A DNA stretch of 64,000 bases from JAZKBN01 sp040388605 (GCA_040388605.1 JAZKBN010000018.1:139553-203552); one strand, 5' to 3'. Shown: positions 40,262 to 51,219, counted from the stretch's first letter. The notes: generated by a model not told the origin, from the letters alone. Program-made: numbers and translations.

Positions 40262-42756
40262 ATACTGAAGGTCAGGGCAAATTTTAAAACATAGTTTTTA
40301 CTTAATCCGCCGGGCAGGCTGTTTTCGCCATACCGGGTAAAAAAGCCAATACCCACACCAGATTTCAACCCGAAAACATTGAAAACATAGGCATCGTTCA
40401 CAAAAAAGCCTGTTTCAAAATACGGACCTTTCAGGGCTTTTGCAATGCCGTTACTGTGCAGGCCTGCATTGCGCAAAGACCCTAAACCTGTATTGTGCAT
40501 AAGCGTGAAATAGGGCAGAAATGGGTAGCCGGGTATGTATATAGGCATAAAGTTATGCGTTAAAAAGAGCCCCGCATACCTGTCGAATGCGAACTCGTTG
40601 TAGCGCATGGTTTCAAAACTGTTGAAGGTTACAAAACTGGCCTCGCCGCGATAGCTGCCCCTGCCGTTAAACAGGTTGGTATACGGCACATCTCCGCTTA
40701 CAATACCCCCTGACAACTGCACACCTGTATTGCCGGTACCCAAAATTCGGAAAGTGTAATTTATTTTTCCTTCAACTTTGTTGTAGGCATAGTCTCCGCC
40801 CAGGGCATTAATTGCCTTTGTGTACTGCAGCCAAAGTTCAGGATATTTGGTTCCTAAGGATATTTTATCTTTTGCAAGCCGGGCAAACTGCTCACCCGGC
40901 GAAAACCTGCCGGCCAAACGGAACTCCATAAACTCGAAAGAGCCTGTATTTACATCTTTATAGGTATAGTCATACCTCGGCAATTTTAAAGTATGTATGG
41001 CGGCCAGCCTGATATTCACATTACGAACAGGTTTGGCCGTAAGATTAAATTCTTCACAAACGGCAATATCCAGCCTTGGTAATTGCAGGTATCGTAAAGA
41101 TTCGCTGCCATACATTTTCTTGTCAGAAAAAAATGTAACAGGCCCGGGCTCCGAAAGATCATTGCTATAGGCAATGCCGGGTGTAAGGGCATACTTTGGT
41201 AAAAGATTATACCCCAAATCGAAGCCGTATTTCCAACGCTCATCGTTTAAGCCATAACCAAAATAGCCTCCCGTGCGCAGGCGGCTATTCATGAGGTAGT
41301 TGCTGTGTATGCCAATGCCCAATCGCAGATTTTCGTACAGGTTAAAGCTTATTACCCGGTTTAAATCTATACCAACATGGTTAAAATTAATTTGTCCCTG
41401 GTAAAGCCTTTCACCCAGGTTTACCATGTAGCCGAAATTACGCAGGCGGCCCTGCATATCATAAAAGGCAAAAGTGTTGCTGTCGCGCCGGGTAAGGGGC
41501 TCCATGCGGTTTTGCTGCCAATAGGCGCTGTCGCGTGCACCTGAAATTGAATCGAAATCAAGAACAACGTCGCTGAAATCTGCACGGTTCATTTTTTCAC
41601 GGAAGCTTACCTTATGATACCGGCTTTTCTGCCGCCCGAATATGGTAATGCCCTGCCCCATAAAATTCTCGATTGCAAATTCCCCGTAGGTTTCATTCGG
41701 GAACCAATCTGTGCTGTTGTAACGGGTATAGCTTTGTACAAAACGTGCATTCAGCTTGTTTTTAAGCACGGGAACAGCTTCGGCATATTGCACTGCCCAG
41801 CCTTGCCTGCTTATATGCAGCCACCCCCTTACAGCATCAGGATAATGGCCCGGTAAAGGTGCGTATTTTACTATGTAAAGTGTATCGCCCGGGGTGTTAA
41901 CCGTATCAGAAACAGTAAAGCTGTAACGGCGAAAAGGATTCCCGGCAAGCGGGCTTATATATTTGGAGCTGTTTATAACCAGGTAATTATCGTACACCGA
42001 AAAACTCTGCAGCCTGTTCAATGGTGCCGACGCAGAAAATTCATCGATACCGCTTACTCGCAGAGCAGTAATAAGCTCGCTGCGATGCAGCTCATCCAAA
42101 TACCTGCTTTTGGCAGATGTTTCAAGCATAAAAACATTGTGGTCACCTTCAAAAGGGCTCAGCTTATGGTTATTAAACACCCTTAAAACCGAGTTAACCA
42201 TCTTTTTTGCGCGCAAAAGGCTGTCGGTGTAAATTACAAGCTTATCGTAATTATAGTACGAGAAAGGCTTTTTGCTTAATGGATTATTGGCTGCTCTGCG
42301 CTCCAGCACCTTTTTTATAAGCGCCTGAGCTTCAGGTGATGTATTTTCAGGAAAATCAAAAAGCTTGCGTAAGGAGAGCTTAATACGCAATGGCCTTGAC
42401 TTTGTACTGTCGGCGGGGTAAATGGTAAGCTCGCGGTACAATTCATTTTTAAACTTCAGCGATACAATGGGTTTGCTCCGGGCAATATTAAAATTGCCTT
42501 CCATATCGCTTATTGTTTCTGCTTCGCCGTTGTTGATTATAATATGTATGGCGCCGGCAGGTCTGCGATAAAAGGAATCAGAGATATTGCCCTTTACATA
42601 ATAAGATTGGGCATATAGCTTTCCGGGGGCAAGAAGGGCAGCAAAAAGCAAAAAAATAAAGTGCAGTCTTCCCGGTACGGCAAAAGCAGGTACTCGGAAA
42701 GTACCCGTTTTCAAATGGCCGAGAAGCCCGTCGGGCCAAAAACAACTTTTATTCAT
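40258..42756 (-). CDS. DUF5686 outer-membrane barrel with carboxypeptidase-like domain
   Basis: An 832-residue outer-membrane protein. A rather long N-region precedes the signal (FIFLLFAALLAPGKLYAQ). A CarboxypepD_reg-like beta domain (about 52-130) starts YYVKGNISDSFYRRPAGAIH and resembles that of SusC proteins but without a TonB plug. The DUF5686 region follows, with the coiled EAQALIKKVLERRAANN helix and SYYNYDKLVIY, and a C-terminal barrel with aromatic strands ending LKFALTFSI. No function is established for the family. It lies between PorU2 and the MORN_2 gene on the same strand, with 137 bases to PorU2. Confidence 0.88.
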   Translation of the reverse strand: MNKSCFWPDGLLGHLKTGTFRVPAFAVPGRLHFIFLLFAALLAPGKLYAQSYYVKGNISDSFYRRPAGAIHIIINNGEAETISDMEGNFNIARSKPIVSLKFKNELYRELTIYPADSTKSRPLRIKLSLRKLFDFPENTSPEAQALIKKVLERRAANNPLSKKPFSYYNYDKLVIYTDSLLRAKKMVNSVLRVFNNHKLSPFEGDHNVFMLETSAKSRYLDELHRSELITALRVSGIDEFSASAPLNRLQSFSVYDNYLVINSSKYISPLAGNPFRRYSFTVSDTVNTPGDTLYIVKYAPLPGHYPDAVRGWLHISRQGWAVQYAEAVPVLKNKLNARFVQSYTRYNSTDWFPNETYGEFAIENFMGQGITIFGRQKSRYHKVSFREKMNRADFSDVVLDFDSISGARDSAYWQQNRMEPLTRRDSNTFAFYDMQGRLRNFGYMVNLGERLYQGQINFNHVGIDLNRVISFNLYENLRLGIGIHSNYLMNSRLRTGGYFGYGLNDERWKYGFDLGYNLLPKYALTPGIAYSNDLSEPGPVTFFSDKKMYGSESLRYLQLPRLDIAVCEEFNLTAKPVRNVNIRLAAIHTLKLPRYDYTYKDVNTGSFEFMEFRLAGRFSPGEQFARLAKDKISLGTKYPELWLQYTKAINALGGDYAYNKVEGKINYTFRILGTGNTGVQLSGGIVSGDVPYTNLFNGRGSYRGEASFVTFNSFETMRYNEFAFDRYAGLFLTHNFMPIYIPGYPFLPYFTLMHNTGLGSLRNAGLHSNGIAKALKGPYFETGFFVNDAYVFNVFGLKSGVGIGFFTRYGENSLPGGLSKNYVLKFALTFSI

Positions 42757-42893
42757 AGGTTCTTTCCCCGCATATAGACCAGGTTGTAATTACTTGGTTA
42801 TGAACAGGAAAAGGCGTTAAATAGCTTATTATTAATTGCAGCATTAACAACTGAAGCCGCTGATATTCATTTAAACTTGGCAGTTTCAGTCTG

Positions 42894-45800
42894 TCAGCGC
42901 ATTATATACATTTTCCCGAAGCCGTGCTTAAAGGTATCATCGGCGGCAGTTGCGCGTTTGTCTAAATCCTGGCCCGAGTGGCGAACAAGTACGCGGTACA
43001 GGTAAACGCCGTTTGCCAGCTTATCGCCAAATTCATCGGTGCCGTCCCAGGCATAGCTGCTGATGTTATTGCCAATACGAATGGGGCCCAACTCAGAACG
43101 CATAATTTCGCGCACCACTTTGCCCGATACTGTCATAACCTGGATCTTAATATCTTCCGGTATTTCAGAACCTGTAAGTGTAAACACAAACCGGGTGCTG
43201 CTGCTGAAAGGGTTGGGGTAGGGGTAGAAATTGGTAACCGCAGCTTCGTTCACAACCTCGAAATTCACTGTAAAATCCTGCCCTGCTTTATTCCCTTTGG
43301 CATCGGTACCGGAAACCGTGAGCAGGTACCTGCCGTTTTCGAAAGCTGTTTTCGGCTGCCAGCTCAGGCGTGCATTATTTGCCGATGCTTCGGTGGTAAA
43401 GGTAACCGAAGGATCGTTTTTAGTATCTACCACCACTGCGCTGCATGTAGGGCAATTTGCCTGCCTGATGCTGAGCGATATATTTGAAGCGTCGTTTACT
43501 TTGAGCCAACGATTTTCATCTTTGAGCAGAACGGTAATATTGGGTCTTGGTGCTACTATTTCCCCGTCCATAATATGGGCGCCATCGAAAGCAACATCAA
43601 GCAAGGGGTTGGTTTTATCGGGCTTTACGTTAAAGCTCAGGTCTGCAACGTTGTTGGTGTAGGTAAGTTCAGGCTGAAGACCAGGGTTTACGTTAATATG
43701 CAACAGGTTAGCGCCGGCCCTGTTAAGCGTATTTACAGATACATGGAAGGTATCTTTGTCTTCAGCGCTCAGCGCACGCATTTTAAGGCTGCCGGTTTCA
43801 ACGGGCAACCCTTCCCCGGTAAGCACATAATTAATGAGCAGGGAATCTTTAAAGGCACGCGGCGATATGTTATTAAACCCGAAAACAAATTTCAGGGGAG
43901 CACCTTCATCCAAATCAGGAACGGCGCCGCTGCTCGCGCCGGGAACCGATGCATCAATTAGGCCCTCGGGCACACCCTTATAAGCTACAATCCATTTTTG
44001 AAGCTGAGGCGGTACGGGAGGGTTGTTTTTCTTATCGCGCAATATGGCCCGCAGGCTTATGGTTGTGAATGTATCTGCATTCAGGCGGCTCAGGTTTATT
44101 ACTGAAGAAGAATCTCCTTTTACAAACAACGTATCCCGCCCATCTTGCCTATAAGCACGTACCTGTATTATAGGGTTATTGTATTTGCCGGGATTCAGGC
44201 CTGTAAAACGGGTTGTTAAGGTTTCCCACTTAGAGGCCGGGCCAATGCGGGGGCTTGTAATTGTGCCGCTGTCGGGCAGGCTGTTGAGCCGTACTGAATA
44301 ATTGAGAACTTGCTGCTTTTTGGGGATATTCCCGTTCGTATCCGGCAAAAGCAGTACTGCTGAGCCTGGAGCCCCGCCTTTTTTACCAAATATGATGAAC
44401 GGCTCACCGTTTATATGTTTTCCGAATTGCATAGTGTCGACACCCATTTGTATGAATGCTGCCTTTTGTGCTGGTCTTAAACCACTTAACGGAATCCCGG
44501 CAAATCCAACAACTGCCAAATAATCACCATCCTCAGTATCATCCATCATCAAATTCAGCTTTCCGTCATAAATACCTCGTGAGAAATAAAACTGATTAAT
44601 AGATAAGGGCTGCCTGCCACATAAATAATAATAATAAGGTCTGTCCGAGTAAGAGTTGAAAGGCTTTGGCTGTAATGATATTCTGTCAAGCCGGAGCACA
44701 GTAAGGAGGTTACCTTTACCTCCGCAATTATTTGGCTTATCGGCACCGAATGCAATGTTTACATCGTTAATTCTTACTTCACCGTCAACAGGTGCCGCAT
44801 CTGATCCGGCTGAAATCAGTTTCAGTATAACTTCTCTCGGCGGGAATGTAAATGTGGTTCCTGTTGCCTGCTTCGCAATATTTTCAGTTGTAATTTCATT
44901 GTATTGCGGCACCTTGCTTTGCATCCAGCCTTCGCTGCTTACGCTAATATAAGTGAATGAACTGGTATGCCATTCGGCATCGCCGGCAAAGGCTACACGC
45001 CAGTAAATAACCGTACTGTCGGGGTAACCAACAGGTAAATCAACAACTGTGTTAATTAATGCATCGCCGCTAAGCAGCTTATCGGTTCGGTTTGTACTGT
45101 TAAAGTTGGCGGAAGTATCTAATTGCAGGGTATAGCTCCTGTTTTTATCTGCAGGGTTATTACTCTGGAAAACAAGGTTTACCCTGCGTGCATTCACTAT
45201 GGAATAAGCCGGCGGATACAGCGGGGCAACTCCGCTGTAAGGGATAAGCATTTCCAAAACAGCCGAGTTATTGGTTTCAACTATTTCAGGAATTGAGTCC
45301 TGCTCATCAATTACTACAGTAAAACGGTTTATGCCGGGCAGGCTGATTGCTTCAGATGCATTTATAGGAAACAGGAATGTATCAGCGTAAAGCGGGGCCG
45401 GGAATTTCAGGGGAAGGTATGTATGTGAGGAACCATCACTGAAACTGCGATGCACTGAAATAAAAACGCTGTCTTTTATAGCTTTACCCGGGTTTCTAAC
45501 AACAATACGCAGGTTGAATGCCGGGGTTGCAACAGTAACATCGGGCTCATTAAAGCTTAAATCTGAACCTGTAATTACATAATCCGGTTTGGGTGGCGCG
45601 AACAGCTTAACAGCAGGGTCGCCGAAGAACATAAACTGATCTGCAAGAATTGAATCAAGCGTAGCGGCTTTGGGGCCAAAATCAGGAATCATAAATCGCC
45701 TGACTGCTTCCTGCTGCTGCTCACCCAATGACTTGGCAAAGAATACAGAATCATTAAACATGGTTCCATAGTACTTATTTACATAGCGGGCCATCACAAA

Positions 45801-48008
45801 AGGGAAGCCTTCATCTGTATTGGCCAGGAATGCAATAGAGCCCATACCCTTTGCATTCATCCATCTGTCAACATACGAGGCGTTTGTATCGGAGCTGAAC
45901 AAATCGCCCACGAAGCAGCCGTTCAGGATAATCATGGGGTATTTTCCGGCATTAATAAGGCCATCTTCACCGGGAACACCAACATCAACATCGCTGCCCT
46001 GTATATAGCTGTGACCGAAAATATTGATGAGCGAGCAGCCGGTTTTAACATCCTCGTTAATATCAACAGCCTGTATAATGGAATTGCTTTCTTTATAATA
46101 AGCAACAGGCTTGGCCCCGAAATAAGGCAAGGTTGCCAGCTTATTAAAGTTTTGCGAGTACCCGCGTATTTCTTCAAGCTCCGAAGCTGTAAGACCACCG
46201 CTTACGCTAACCGTCTTCTTTCTCCACATTTCATTAAATGGGATAGCTGCATGCTCTTTAACCTTATCAAGATATGCAGCCAGCTGTTCCGGTTTTGTTA
46301 CCGAAAGCCTGCCCGTTGGTATAGCCGGCTCGAAACGTGAGCCTCCCAGGCCCGAAGTAAGTGCAACATCTGAACCGGGTGCACCCCAGGTTGGAACCTG
46401 GTTAAATCTTTGATACCTATTTTCAATGGCACTGTATCTTTCTGCCACTTTAATACCCCTTCCCATAAGCATTAAAAACCTAGGCGAGCCGTGCATCATG
46501 CATGCTGCAAAATTCCTGATTGCCTGCGGACCGCGAATACCGTACCCATACCTGTCGGCAATGGTGGTCATATCCACAAGCAAAGTATCAAAGCTGCCGC
46601 CTTCCGGCGAAGCGCGGTAATCGCTGTAGGCGCGTGCCGCATTTGTATAGCTGCCGCCTGGGCCTGCAAGCGCCGAAGAATAAATAATCAGGTAATTGTG
46701 CTTTAATGGGTCAATGGCACGCATTTGCGCCTTTTTAATGGCTTTTCCTTCAACATAAATCGGGATTACGTTTGAAAGAATTTTACCACCGTTTTGAAGG
46801 CCGTTCATTGCGCCGGCCCATGTACCGGAACCAATCGGGTTAAAGGGCGATATAATGCGTACTTTATTCGAGTCTGTTATATCAAACAGGCGCATACCCA
46901 GAGGCACATTTGTAATTTGAAGGTTACCGGTTCCGTTGTTTACTGCCGGAACGCGCCATTCCCTTGAAGCGGTACTGTTGCCCATATTCATTGGCTCGGT
47001 ACGTGTCAGGGCAATGTAGTGAACACTTATCCTGTTAACTGAGTTGTCGGTTGGGTCTGTGCTGTTTAATTTAACATTTACAGTACCCGCCTGAGATATT
47101 GCCGCCGCCGGAACAGGGATAACAATGGTAACAGGTTGAAAAGCATCGGCATTGTAAATTGTACCGTCAGATATATAGCTGCCAAGATTATTATCAGGTC
47201 CGAATGCTACCTTAAACGGGTGTCTGCGCCCGTTGGCCCCTGAGACCCTGATTTCAGCATACATACCCGTTGCTCCGTTCGAAGGACTAAGCATGGAGCC
47301 TGTGTAAACAAAGGGAAAATCGGTATTTGTAGCCTTCTCATAAACAAAATCAACGCTTGCAAAGCCTTCACCGGCATCAAAATAACTGTGGTGAATATCA
47401 GAGGCATTTTCATTATAATACCCCCTGCCGTATCGATATGTATTTGTAAAATTAGTGCGATCAATATGCTCGGCTTTATCTACGGTAGGGTTGGTAGCAA
47501 TAATATTATCTAAAAAATTCTCCATACGCAGCCCGCGTACTGATGTGGAGCGGCTATATGTAAGAAAATAACAGGACGTATCGGAGTATAAAGACTGGTA
47601 CACATTGGGCTGCCATTCTGCTTTAGGATACATTATGGTTTCAAGCTTACCGTCGTTTCTGATACCGTAAAACTCAATAAAATCTGTGCCGGATCCCGAT
47701 GATTCAACATGAATGGCCTGTTCTTTACCGCGGTAAAAAAGCTGCCATTGCTCCGGCCCTATGCCGTTAACGTTAATTCCGGCATCCTGAAGGGCAGATG
47801 CTTCAATTCTGTAGATACCGGTTTGGCCCACAGGTATTTTATAGTAAACCTGGTTGTTTTGAATCCAATTGTCGTTGCAGGCTTCCTGTGCTAAAAGAGG
47901 GTTGCCGCATATAAAAAACGCCAAAAAGAGAAAAGGAAACCTCATGAGCCCCAAAAGAGCCCCCGGTTTAATTAATTTCTTATGAATAGCCGGCAAGGTT
48001 AAGCGCAT
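42894..48008 (-). CDS. porU2: Type IX secretion sortase PorU2 (C25 peptidase family)
   Basis: A 1704-residue gingipain-like protein of the PorU2 group, which process or attach type IX cargo at the surface. A signal precedes LLAQEACNDNW. The C25 domain (about 430-810) has the catalytic His near 666 in NIFGHSYIQG and Cys near 698 in ILNGCFVGDLF. Several Ig-like domains follow (about 830-1600), including CARDB-type repeats (GINRFTVVIDEQDSIPEI). The C-terminus is a type A sorting domain with FYPYPNPFSSSTRFVF and GKVVREI, ending KMYIMR, so the protein is itself exported by the type IX system. No other T9SS gene lies in this window. The promoter box is at 48037-48044. Confidence 0.92.
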   Translation of the reverse strand: MRLTLPAIHKKLIKPGALLGLMRFPFLFLAFFICGNPLLAQEACNDNWIQNNQVYYKIPVGQTGIYRIEASALQDAGINVNGIGPEQWQLFYRGKEQAIHVESSGSGTDFIEFYGIRNDGKLETIMYPKAEWQPNVYQSLYSDTSCYFLTYSRSTSVRGLRMENFLDNIIATNPTVDKAEHIDRTNFTNTYRYGRGYYNENASDIHHSYFDAGEGFASVDFVYEKATNTDFPFVYTGSMLSPSNGATGMYAEIRVSGANGRRHPFKVAFGPDNNLGSYISDGTIYNADAFQPVTIVIPVPAAAISQAGTVNVKLNSTDPTDNSVNRISVHYIALTRTEPMNMGNSTASREWRVPAVNNGTGNLQITNVPLGMRLFDITDSNKVRIISPFNPIGSGTWAGAMNGLQNGGKILSNVIPIYVEGKAIKKAQMRAIDPLKHNYLIIYSSALAGPGGSYTNAARAYSDYRASPEGGSFDTLLVDMTTIADRYGYGIRGPQAIRNFAACMMHGSPRFLMLMGRGIKVAERYSAIENRYQRFNQVPTWGAPGSDVALTSGLGGSRFEPAIPTGRLSVTKPEQLAAYLDKVKEHAAIPFNEMWRKKTVSVSGGLTASELEEIRGYSQNFNKLATLPYFGAKPVAYYKESNSIIQAVDINEDVKTGCSLINIFGHSYIQGSDVDVGVPGEDGLINAGKYPMIILNGCFVGDLFSSDTNASYVDRWMNAKGMGSIAFLANTDEGFPFVMARYVNKYYGTMFNDSVFFAKSLGEQQQEAVRRFMIPDFGPKAATLDSILADQFMFFGDPAVKLFAPPKPDYVITGSDLSFNEPDVTVATPAFNLRIVVRNPGKAIKDSVFISVHRSFSDGSSHTYLPLKFPAPLYADTFLFPINASEAISLPGINRFTVVIDEQDSIPEIVETNNSAVLEMLIPYSGVAPLYPPAYSIVNARRVNLVFQSNNPADKNRSYTLQLDTSANFNSTNRTDKLLSGDALINTVVDLPVGYPDSTVIYWRVAFAGDAEWHTSSFTYISVSSEGWMQSKVPQYNEITTENIAKQATGTTFTFPPREVILKLISAGSDAAPVDGEVRINDVNIAFGADKPNNCGGKGNLLTVLRLDRISLQPKPFNSYSDRPYYYYLCGRQPLSINQFYFSRGIYDGKLNLMMDDTEDGDYLAVVGFAGIPLSGLRPAQKAAFIQMGVDTMQFGKHINGEPFIIFGKKGGAPGSAVLLLPDTNGNIPKKQQVLNYSVRLNSLPDSGTITSPRIGPASKWETLTTRFTGLNPGKYNNPIIQVRAYRQDGRDTLFVKGDSSSVINLSRLNADTFTTISLRAILRDKKNNPPVPPQLQKWIVAYKGVPEGLIDASVPGASSGAVPDLDEGAPLKFVFGFNNISPRAFKDSLLINYVLTGEGLPVETGSLKMRALSAEDKDTFHVSVNTLNRAGANLLHINVNPGLQPELTYTNNVADLSFNVKPDKTNPLLDVAFDGAHIMDGEIVAPRPNITVLLKDENRWLKVNDASNISLSIRQANCPTCSAVVVDTKNDPSVTFTTEASANNARLSWQPKTAFENGRYLLTVSGTDAKGNKAGQDFTVNFEVVNEAAVTNFYPYPNPFSSSTRFVFTLTGSEIPEDIKIQVMTVSGKVVREIMRSELGPIRIGNNISSYAWDGTDEFGDKLANGVYLYRVLVRHSGQDLDKRATAADDTFKHGFGKMYIMR

Positions 48009-48036
48009 AAAAAAGCGACAGTAAATACAATTTAAG

Positions 48037-48044
48037 CAAAGGTA
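48037..48044 (-). promoter_or_regulatory. Bacteroidota -7 promoter box for porU2
   Basis: CAAAGGTA on the plus strand is TACCTTTG on the minus strand, exact for TAnnTTTG, 28 bases before the ATG at 48008. No -33 TTTG is seen at the usual distance. Confidence 0.5.
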
Positions 48045-48180
48045 GGGTATTAATTACGCAACCCGTTTAAACAGAACCGTTTGCAGCAAAAATAACGTAA
48101 ACAGGCATTAAGAATTGCCTTAAGTACATTATACGCTGCAAACGGTGAATGGTAGTAAACCCGTATAAAACGAGAAAGGC

Positions 48181-50541
48181 TTAGTTTTTAGGTCCGCCTG
48201 CAGGTTTTGGAGCATTACGCTCTTTTTCCTGTTTCATAGGGTTTGATGGCGGCGTGTTTGCAGCCTTATCTTTAAACACCTTAAACCTGCTGGGCGACAG
48301 CCTGCGCGGGAAAGAGTTGTTATCAGCATCGGCATCGGCAGTTTCCTGGTAAGGGTCTAGGGTAAAGCCTGAAACCGCTTTGCGGAATGCAAATGCCTTG
48401 GTAACTTCTTTGGCATTATAACGCCAAATTTCAGCAGGAATACGAATGGTGCTGTCGGTGCCGTCTTCAAATTCTGCCTTCAGAATAATAGGCATTACCA
48501 GGCCGCCAACGTTTTCGAAAGTAAGACGGTAGAACTGGAAATCAGCATTAAGCAGGGCTTTGTCTTCAGGAGAAAGGTCTGCCAGGAATTTTTCGTAGTT
48601 CTGTTTTTCAGCATCGGTTACAGCCAAGGGGTCGTACTTATGGTAGAAGTCTACCAAATCAGGATTTTCCTCGGTGCGGGTTTTGGCAATGCTTTTGGCA
48701 TTGTTCATGGTGCTTACCGTATTCAGGTTGCGGTCCCGCTCTTTTCTGGTAATCGCGTTTTCACGTTCCGGGTTTTGGGTATTCATACGGAACATATCGG
48801 CATCTTTAATACCAATATCAACATGATCTGTGGTATAAAACCACCCGCGCCAGAACCAGTCAAGATCTGTGCCGCTGGCATCTTCCATAGTACGGAAGAA
48901 ATCGGCAGGATTCGGGTGTTTCCAAGCCCAGCGTTCGCAATAGGTTTTAAAGGCAAAATCGAAAAGCTCGCGGCCAAGAACGGTTTCGCGTAGAATGTTT
49001 AAGGCTGTTGCCGGCTTCCCGTAAGCGTTATTACCGAACTGTAATATTGATTCAGAGTTAACCATTATGGGCACCTGCGCATTTTTATCGCTCTTCATGT
49101 AATTGGCAATGCGTGCCGGCTCGCCTCGGCTGCTGGGGTAATTGCGTTGCCATTCCTGCTCGGTCAGGTATTGCAGGAAAGTGTTCAGGCCTTCGTCCAT
49201 CCAGGTCCACTGACGTTCATCCGATGAAATTATCATGGGGAAGAAGTTATGGCCAACCTCATGGGTAACCACACCTATTACCGTGCCCTTTGCACGTTCA
49301 GAATAAGTGCCGTCTTTTTCAGGCCTGCCGCCGTTGAAGCATATCATGGGGTATTCCATACCGTAAACAGGTCCATGAACGGAATAGGCCACCGGGTAAG
49401 GATAATTAATGCTGTATTTGCTATAAGTACGCAGGGTATGCGCAACAACTTCGGTACTGAACTGGCCCCATAGCGGGTTACCCTCTTTTGGGTACAGGCT
49501 CATGGCCCAAATTTTCTTACCGCCTATTTCAACAGGCTTGGCATCCCAAATGAATTTTGCGCTGGCAGCCCAGGCAAAATCGCGCACATTGTTTGCGCTG
49601 TAAACCCATGTTTTACGTGCGGTGGTTTTTTGTTTTTCGTGCGCAACTGCTTCGTCATGAGTAACTATAACAACCGGCTTAGCTGTTGGCGAAGTGGTGG
49701 CTGAATTCCAACGGGTTTTCCAGGCAGGCTCAAGCACTTTATCGGCATTCTGAAGTTCGCCGGTGGCACCTACAATAAAGTTTGCAGGTACGTTAATGGC
49801 CACTTTAAAGTTCCCGAAATCAAGGGCAAACTCGCCTGAACCCAGGTACTGCTTATGCTGCCAGCCGTTGGCATCATCGTAAACGGCCATGCGCGGGTGC
49901 CATTGGGCAATTTCGTAGAGGTTGTTTTTATCGTCGGGGAAATACTCGTATCCGCCGCGACCGCCGTTTTTGGCAACCTCGTTTATGTAGTTAAACCAAT
50001 CAATACTGAAGCTGAAGCTTGCTCCTGATGCCAAAGGGGTCGGCAAATCAATACGCATCATGGTACGGTTAATCACATAATGCAGGCTTTTGCCATCATG
50101 CGTTTTAACCGATTTAATATCGTACCCGCCCTCGAAAGGATTGCGCAGGTAGTTGTTTATTGCACCAATATTCATGCTCTCGCCAATATCAGATGTTTGG
50201 GTTAGCTTGGTATCACTTTCGGGCTTAAACAGGTTTTGGTCTAATTGCAGCCAAAGGTATTTCAGCTCATCAGGGCTGTTGTTGAAATAGGTAATGGTTT
50301 CGCTGCCGGTTAAGCTGCGCTTGTCGTCGTCAAGTGTAACCTTAATGTCGTAGTCAGCCTTTTGCTTCCAATATGAGCGCCCGGGTGCGCCCGATGCACT
50401 GCGCCAGGTGTTCGGGGTGGGCAGCTCTGTACCCAACTGCCGAAACTTAGGTTCGCCTGAGTTAGCCTGGCCAAAAGCCGATACGCTGAGCAGCAATGCT
50501 GAAAAAGTAAAGGCGCCGAGGCGAGTAAATATTCTCGTCAT
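48181..50541 (-). CDS. Exported M1-family zinc metallopeptidase
   Basis: A 786-residue aminopeptidase-like enzyme with a signal peptide (ending SAFGQ near residue 25). The zinc site is complete: HEVGH at 427-431 and third ligand Glu450 in MDEGLNTFL. The substrate-exopeptidase motif, GAMEN in classical M1 enzymes, reads GMEYP (394-398), as in many Bacteroidota M1 members. The N-terminal beta-saddle (about 60-260) is present. The C-terminal about 60 residues are charged and low in complexity (KEKERNAPKPAGGPKN). No sorting domain is seen. It probably degrades peptides in the periplasm. Confidence 0.92.
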   Translation of the reverse strand: MTRIFTRLGAFTFSALLLSVSAFGQANSGEPKFRQLGTELPTPNTWRSASGAPGRSYWKQKADYDIKVTLDDDKRSLTGSETITYFNNSPDELKYLWLQLDQNLFKPESDTKLTQTSDIGESMNIGAINNYLRNPFEGGYDIKSVKTHDGKSLHYVINRTMMRIDLPTPLASGASFSFSIDWFNYINEVAKNGGRGGYEYFPDDKNNLYEIAQWHPRMAVYDDANGWQHKQYLGSGEFALDFGNFKVAINVPANFIVGATGELQNADKVLEPAWKTRWNSATTSPTAKPVVIVTHDEAVAHEKQKTTARKTWVYSANNVRDFAWAASAKFIWDAKPVEIGGKKIWAMSLYPKEGNPLWGQFSTEVVAHTLRTYSKYSINYPYPVAYSVHGPVYGMEYPMICFNGGRPEKDGTYSERAKGTVIGVVTHEVGHNFFPMIISSDERQWTWMDEGLNTFLQYLTEQEWQRNYPSSRGEPARIANYMKSDKNAQVPIMVNSESILQFGNNAYGKPATALNILRETVLGRELFDFAFKTYCERWAWKHPNPADFFRTMEDASGTDLDWFWRGWFYTTDHVDIGIKDADMFRMNTQNPERENAITRKERDRNLNTVSTMNNAKSIAKTRTEENPDLVDFYHKYDPLAVTDAEKQNYEKFLADLSPEDKALLNADFQFYRLTFENVGGLVMPIILKAEFEDGTDSTIRIPAEIWRYNAKEVTKAFAFRKAVSGFTLDPYQETADADADNNSFPRRLSPSRFKVFKDKAANTPPSNPMKQEKERNAPKPAGGPKN

Positions 50542-50822
50542 AGAATGTGTTGGGGAAATGTTGATGGAAAAAGAAATGGCCTTGCCTGCGAATTTACGAA
50601 AAACAAGCTTGCCGGTATCCTGATTTTTTACAAGCGGCTGATAATCACAATTAAAATATTATTTGAATCAGCATTAAGAAATTATTGTTGGTTCAAACAA
50701 CCTGCTCTAAGCATAGATTTCGTCAATCGAATCCTTTTTTTAATTCCCCGTCCCATGTAAACCATGAACAAATAAGGCTTCAGAATGGTATCATTGTAAT
50801 TCGAAAACAGTCTGAAACTGCC

Positions 50823-51176
50823 ATGTCTGTAAGCCTTGACACCTATAGAAAAATTGTACTCGCCTTCCCTGAAGTAACGGAAGAGCAACATTTTGGCTAT
50901 ACCGCCTTTAAAATATCTAAAAAGGTTTTTGCTACCCTGAACCCGCCGGAAAACAGGGGCTGCTTCAAACTGTCGTCAGAAGATCAAAGCATATTTTGCT
51001 CTTTCGGCCCTGCCATTTATCCCGTGCCGGAAAGGTGGGCCAAATTTGGCTGGACAAACGTTAGCCTGCCCGATGTGAAAGAAGAAATATTGGCCGAAGC
51101 CCTTAAAGCCGCCTTTTGTGAGGTAGCGCCTAAGCGACTTTCAAAGCTATTTGCATATAATGGCGAAGAGCTTTAA
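50823..51176 (+). CDS. MmcQ/YjbR-family protein
   Basis: A 117-residue cytoplasmic protein of the YjbR fold, with the typical opening MSVSLDTYRKIVLAFPEVTE, then EEQHFGYTAFKISKKVFATL and a closing VAPKRLSKLF. The fold is DNA-binding-like, but no function is proven. I chose ATG 50823 because the conserved domain begins there; the open frame back to 50685 has no family likeness. It is a single-gene unit between divergent and downstream neighbours. Confidence 0.85.
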   Translation: MSVSLDTYRKIVLAFPEVTEEQHFGYTAFKISKKVFATLNPPENRGCFKLSSEDQSIFCSFGPAIYPVPERWAKFGWTNVSLPDVKEEILAEALKAAFCEVAPKRLSKLFAYNGEEL

Positions 51177-51219
51177 TGCCTCTTTATTTTCGATTAATAT
51201 TTTAGTATTGCTTTTATTC

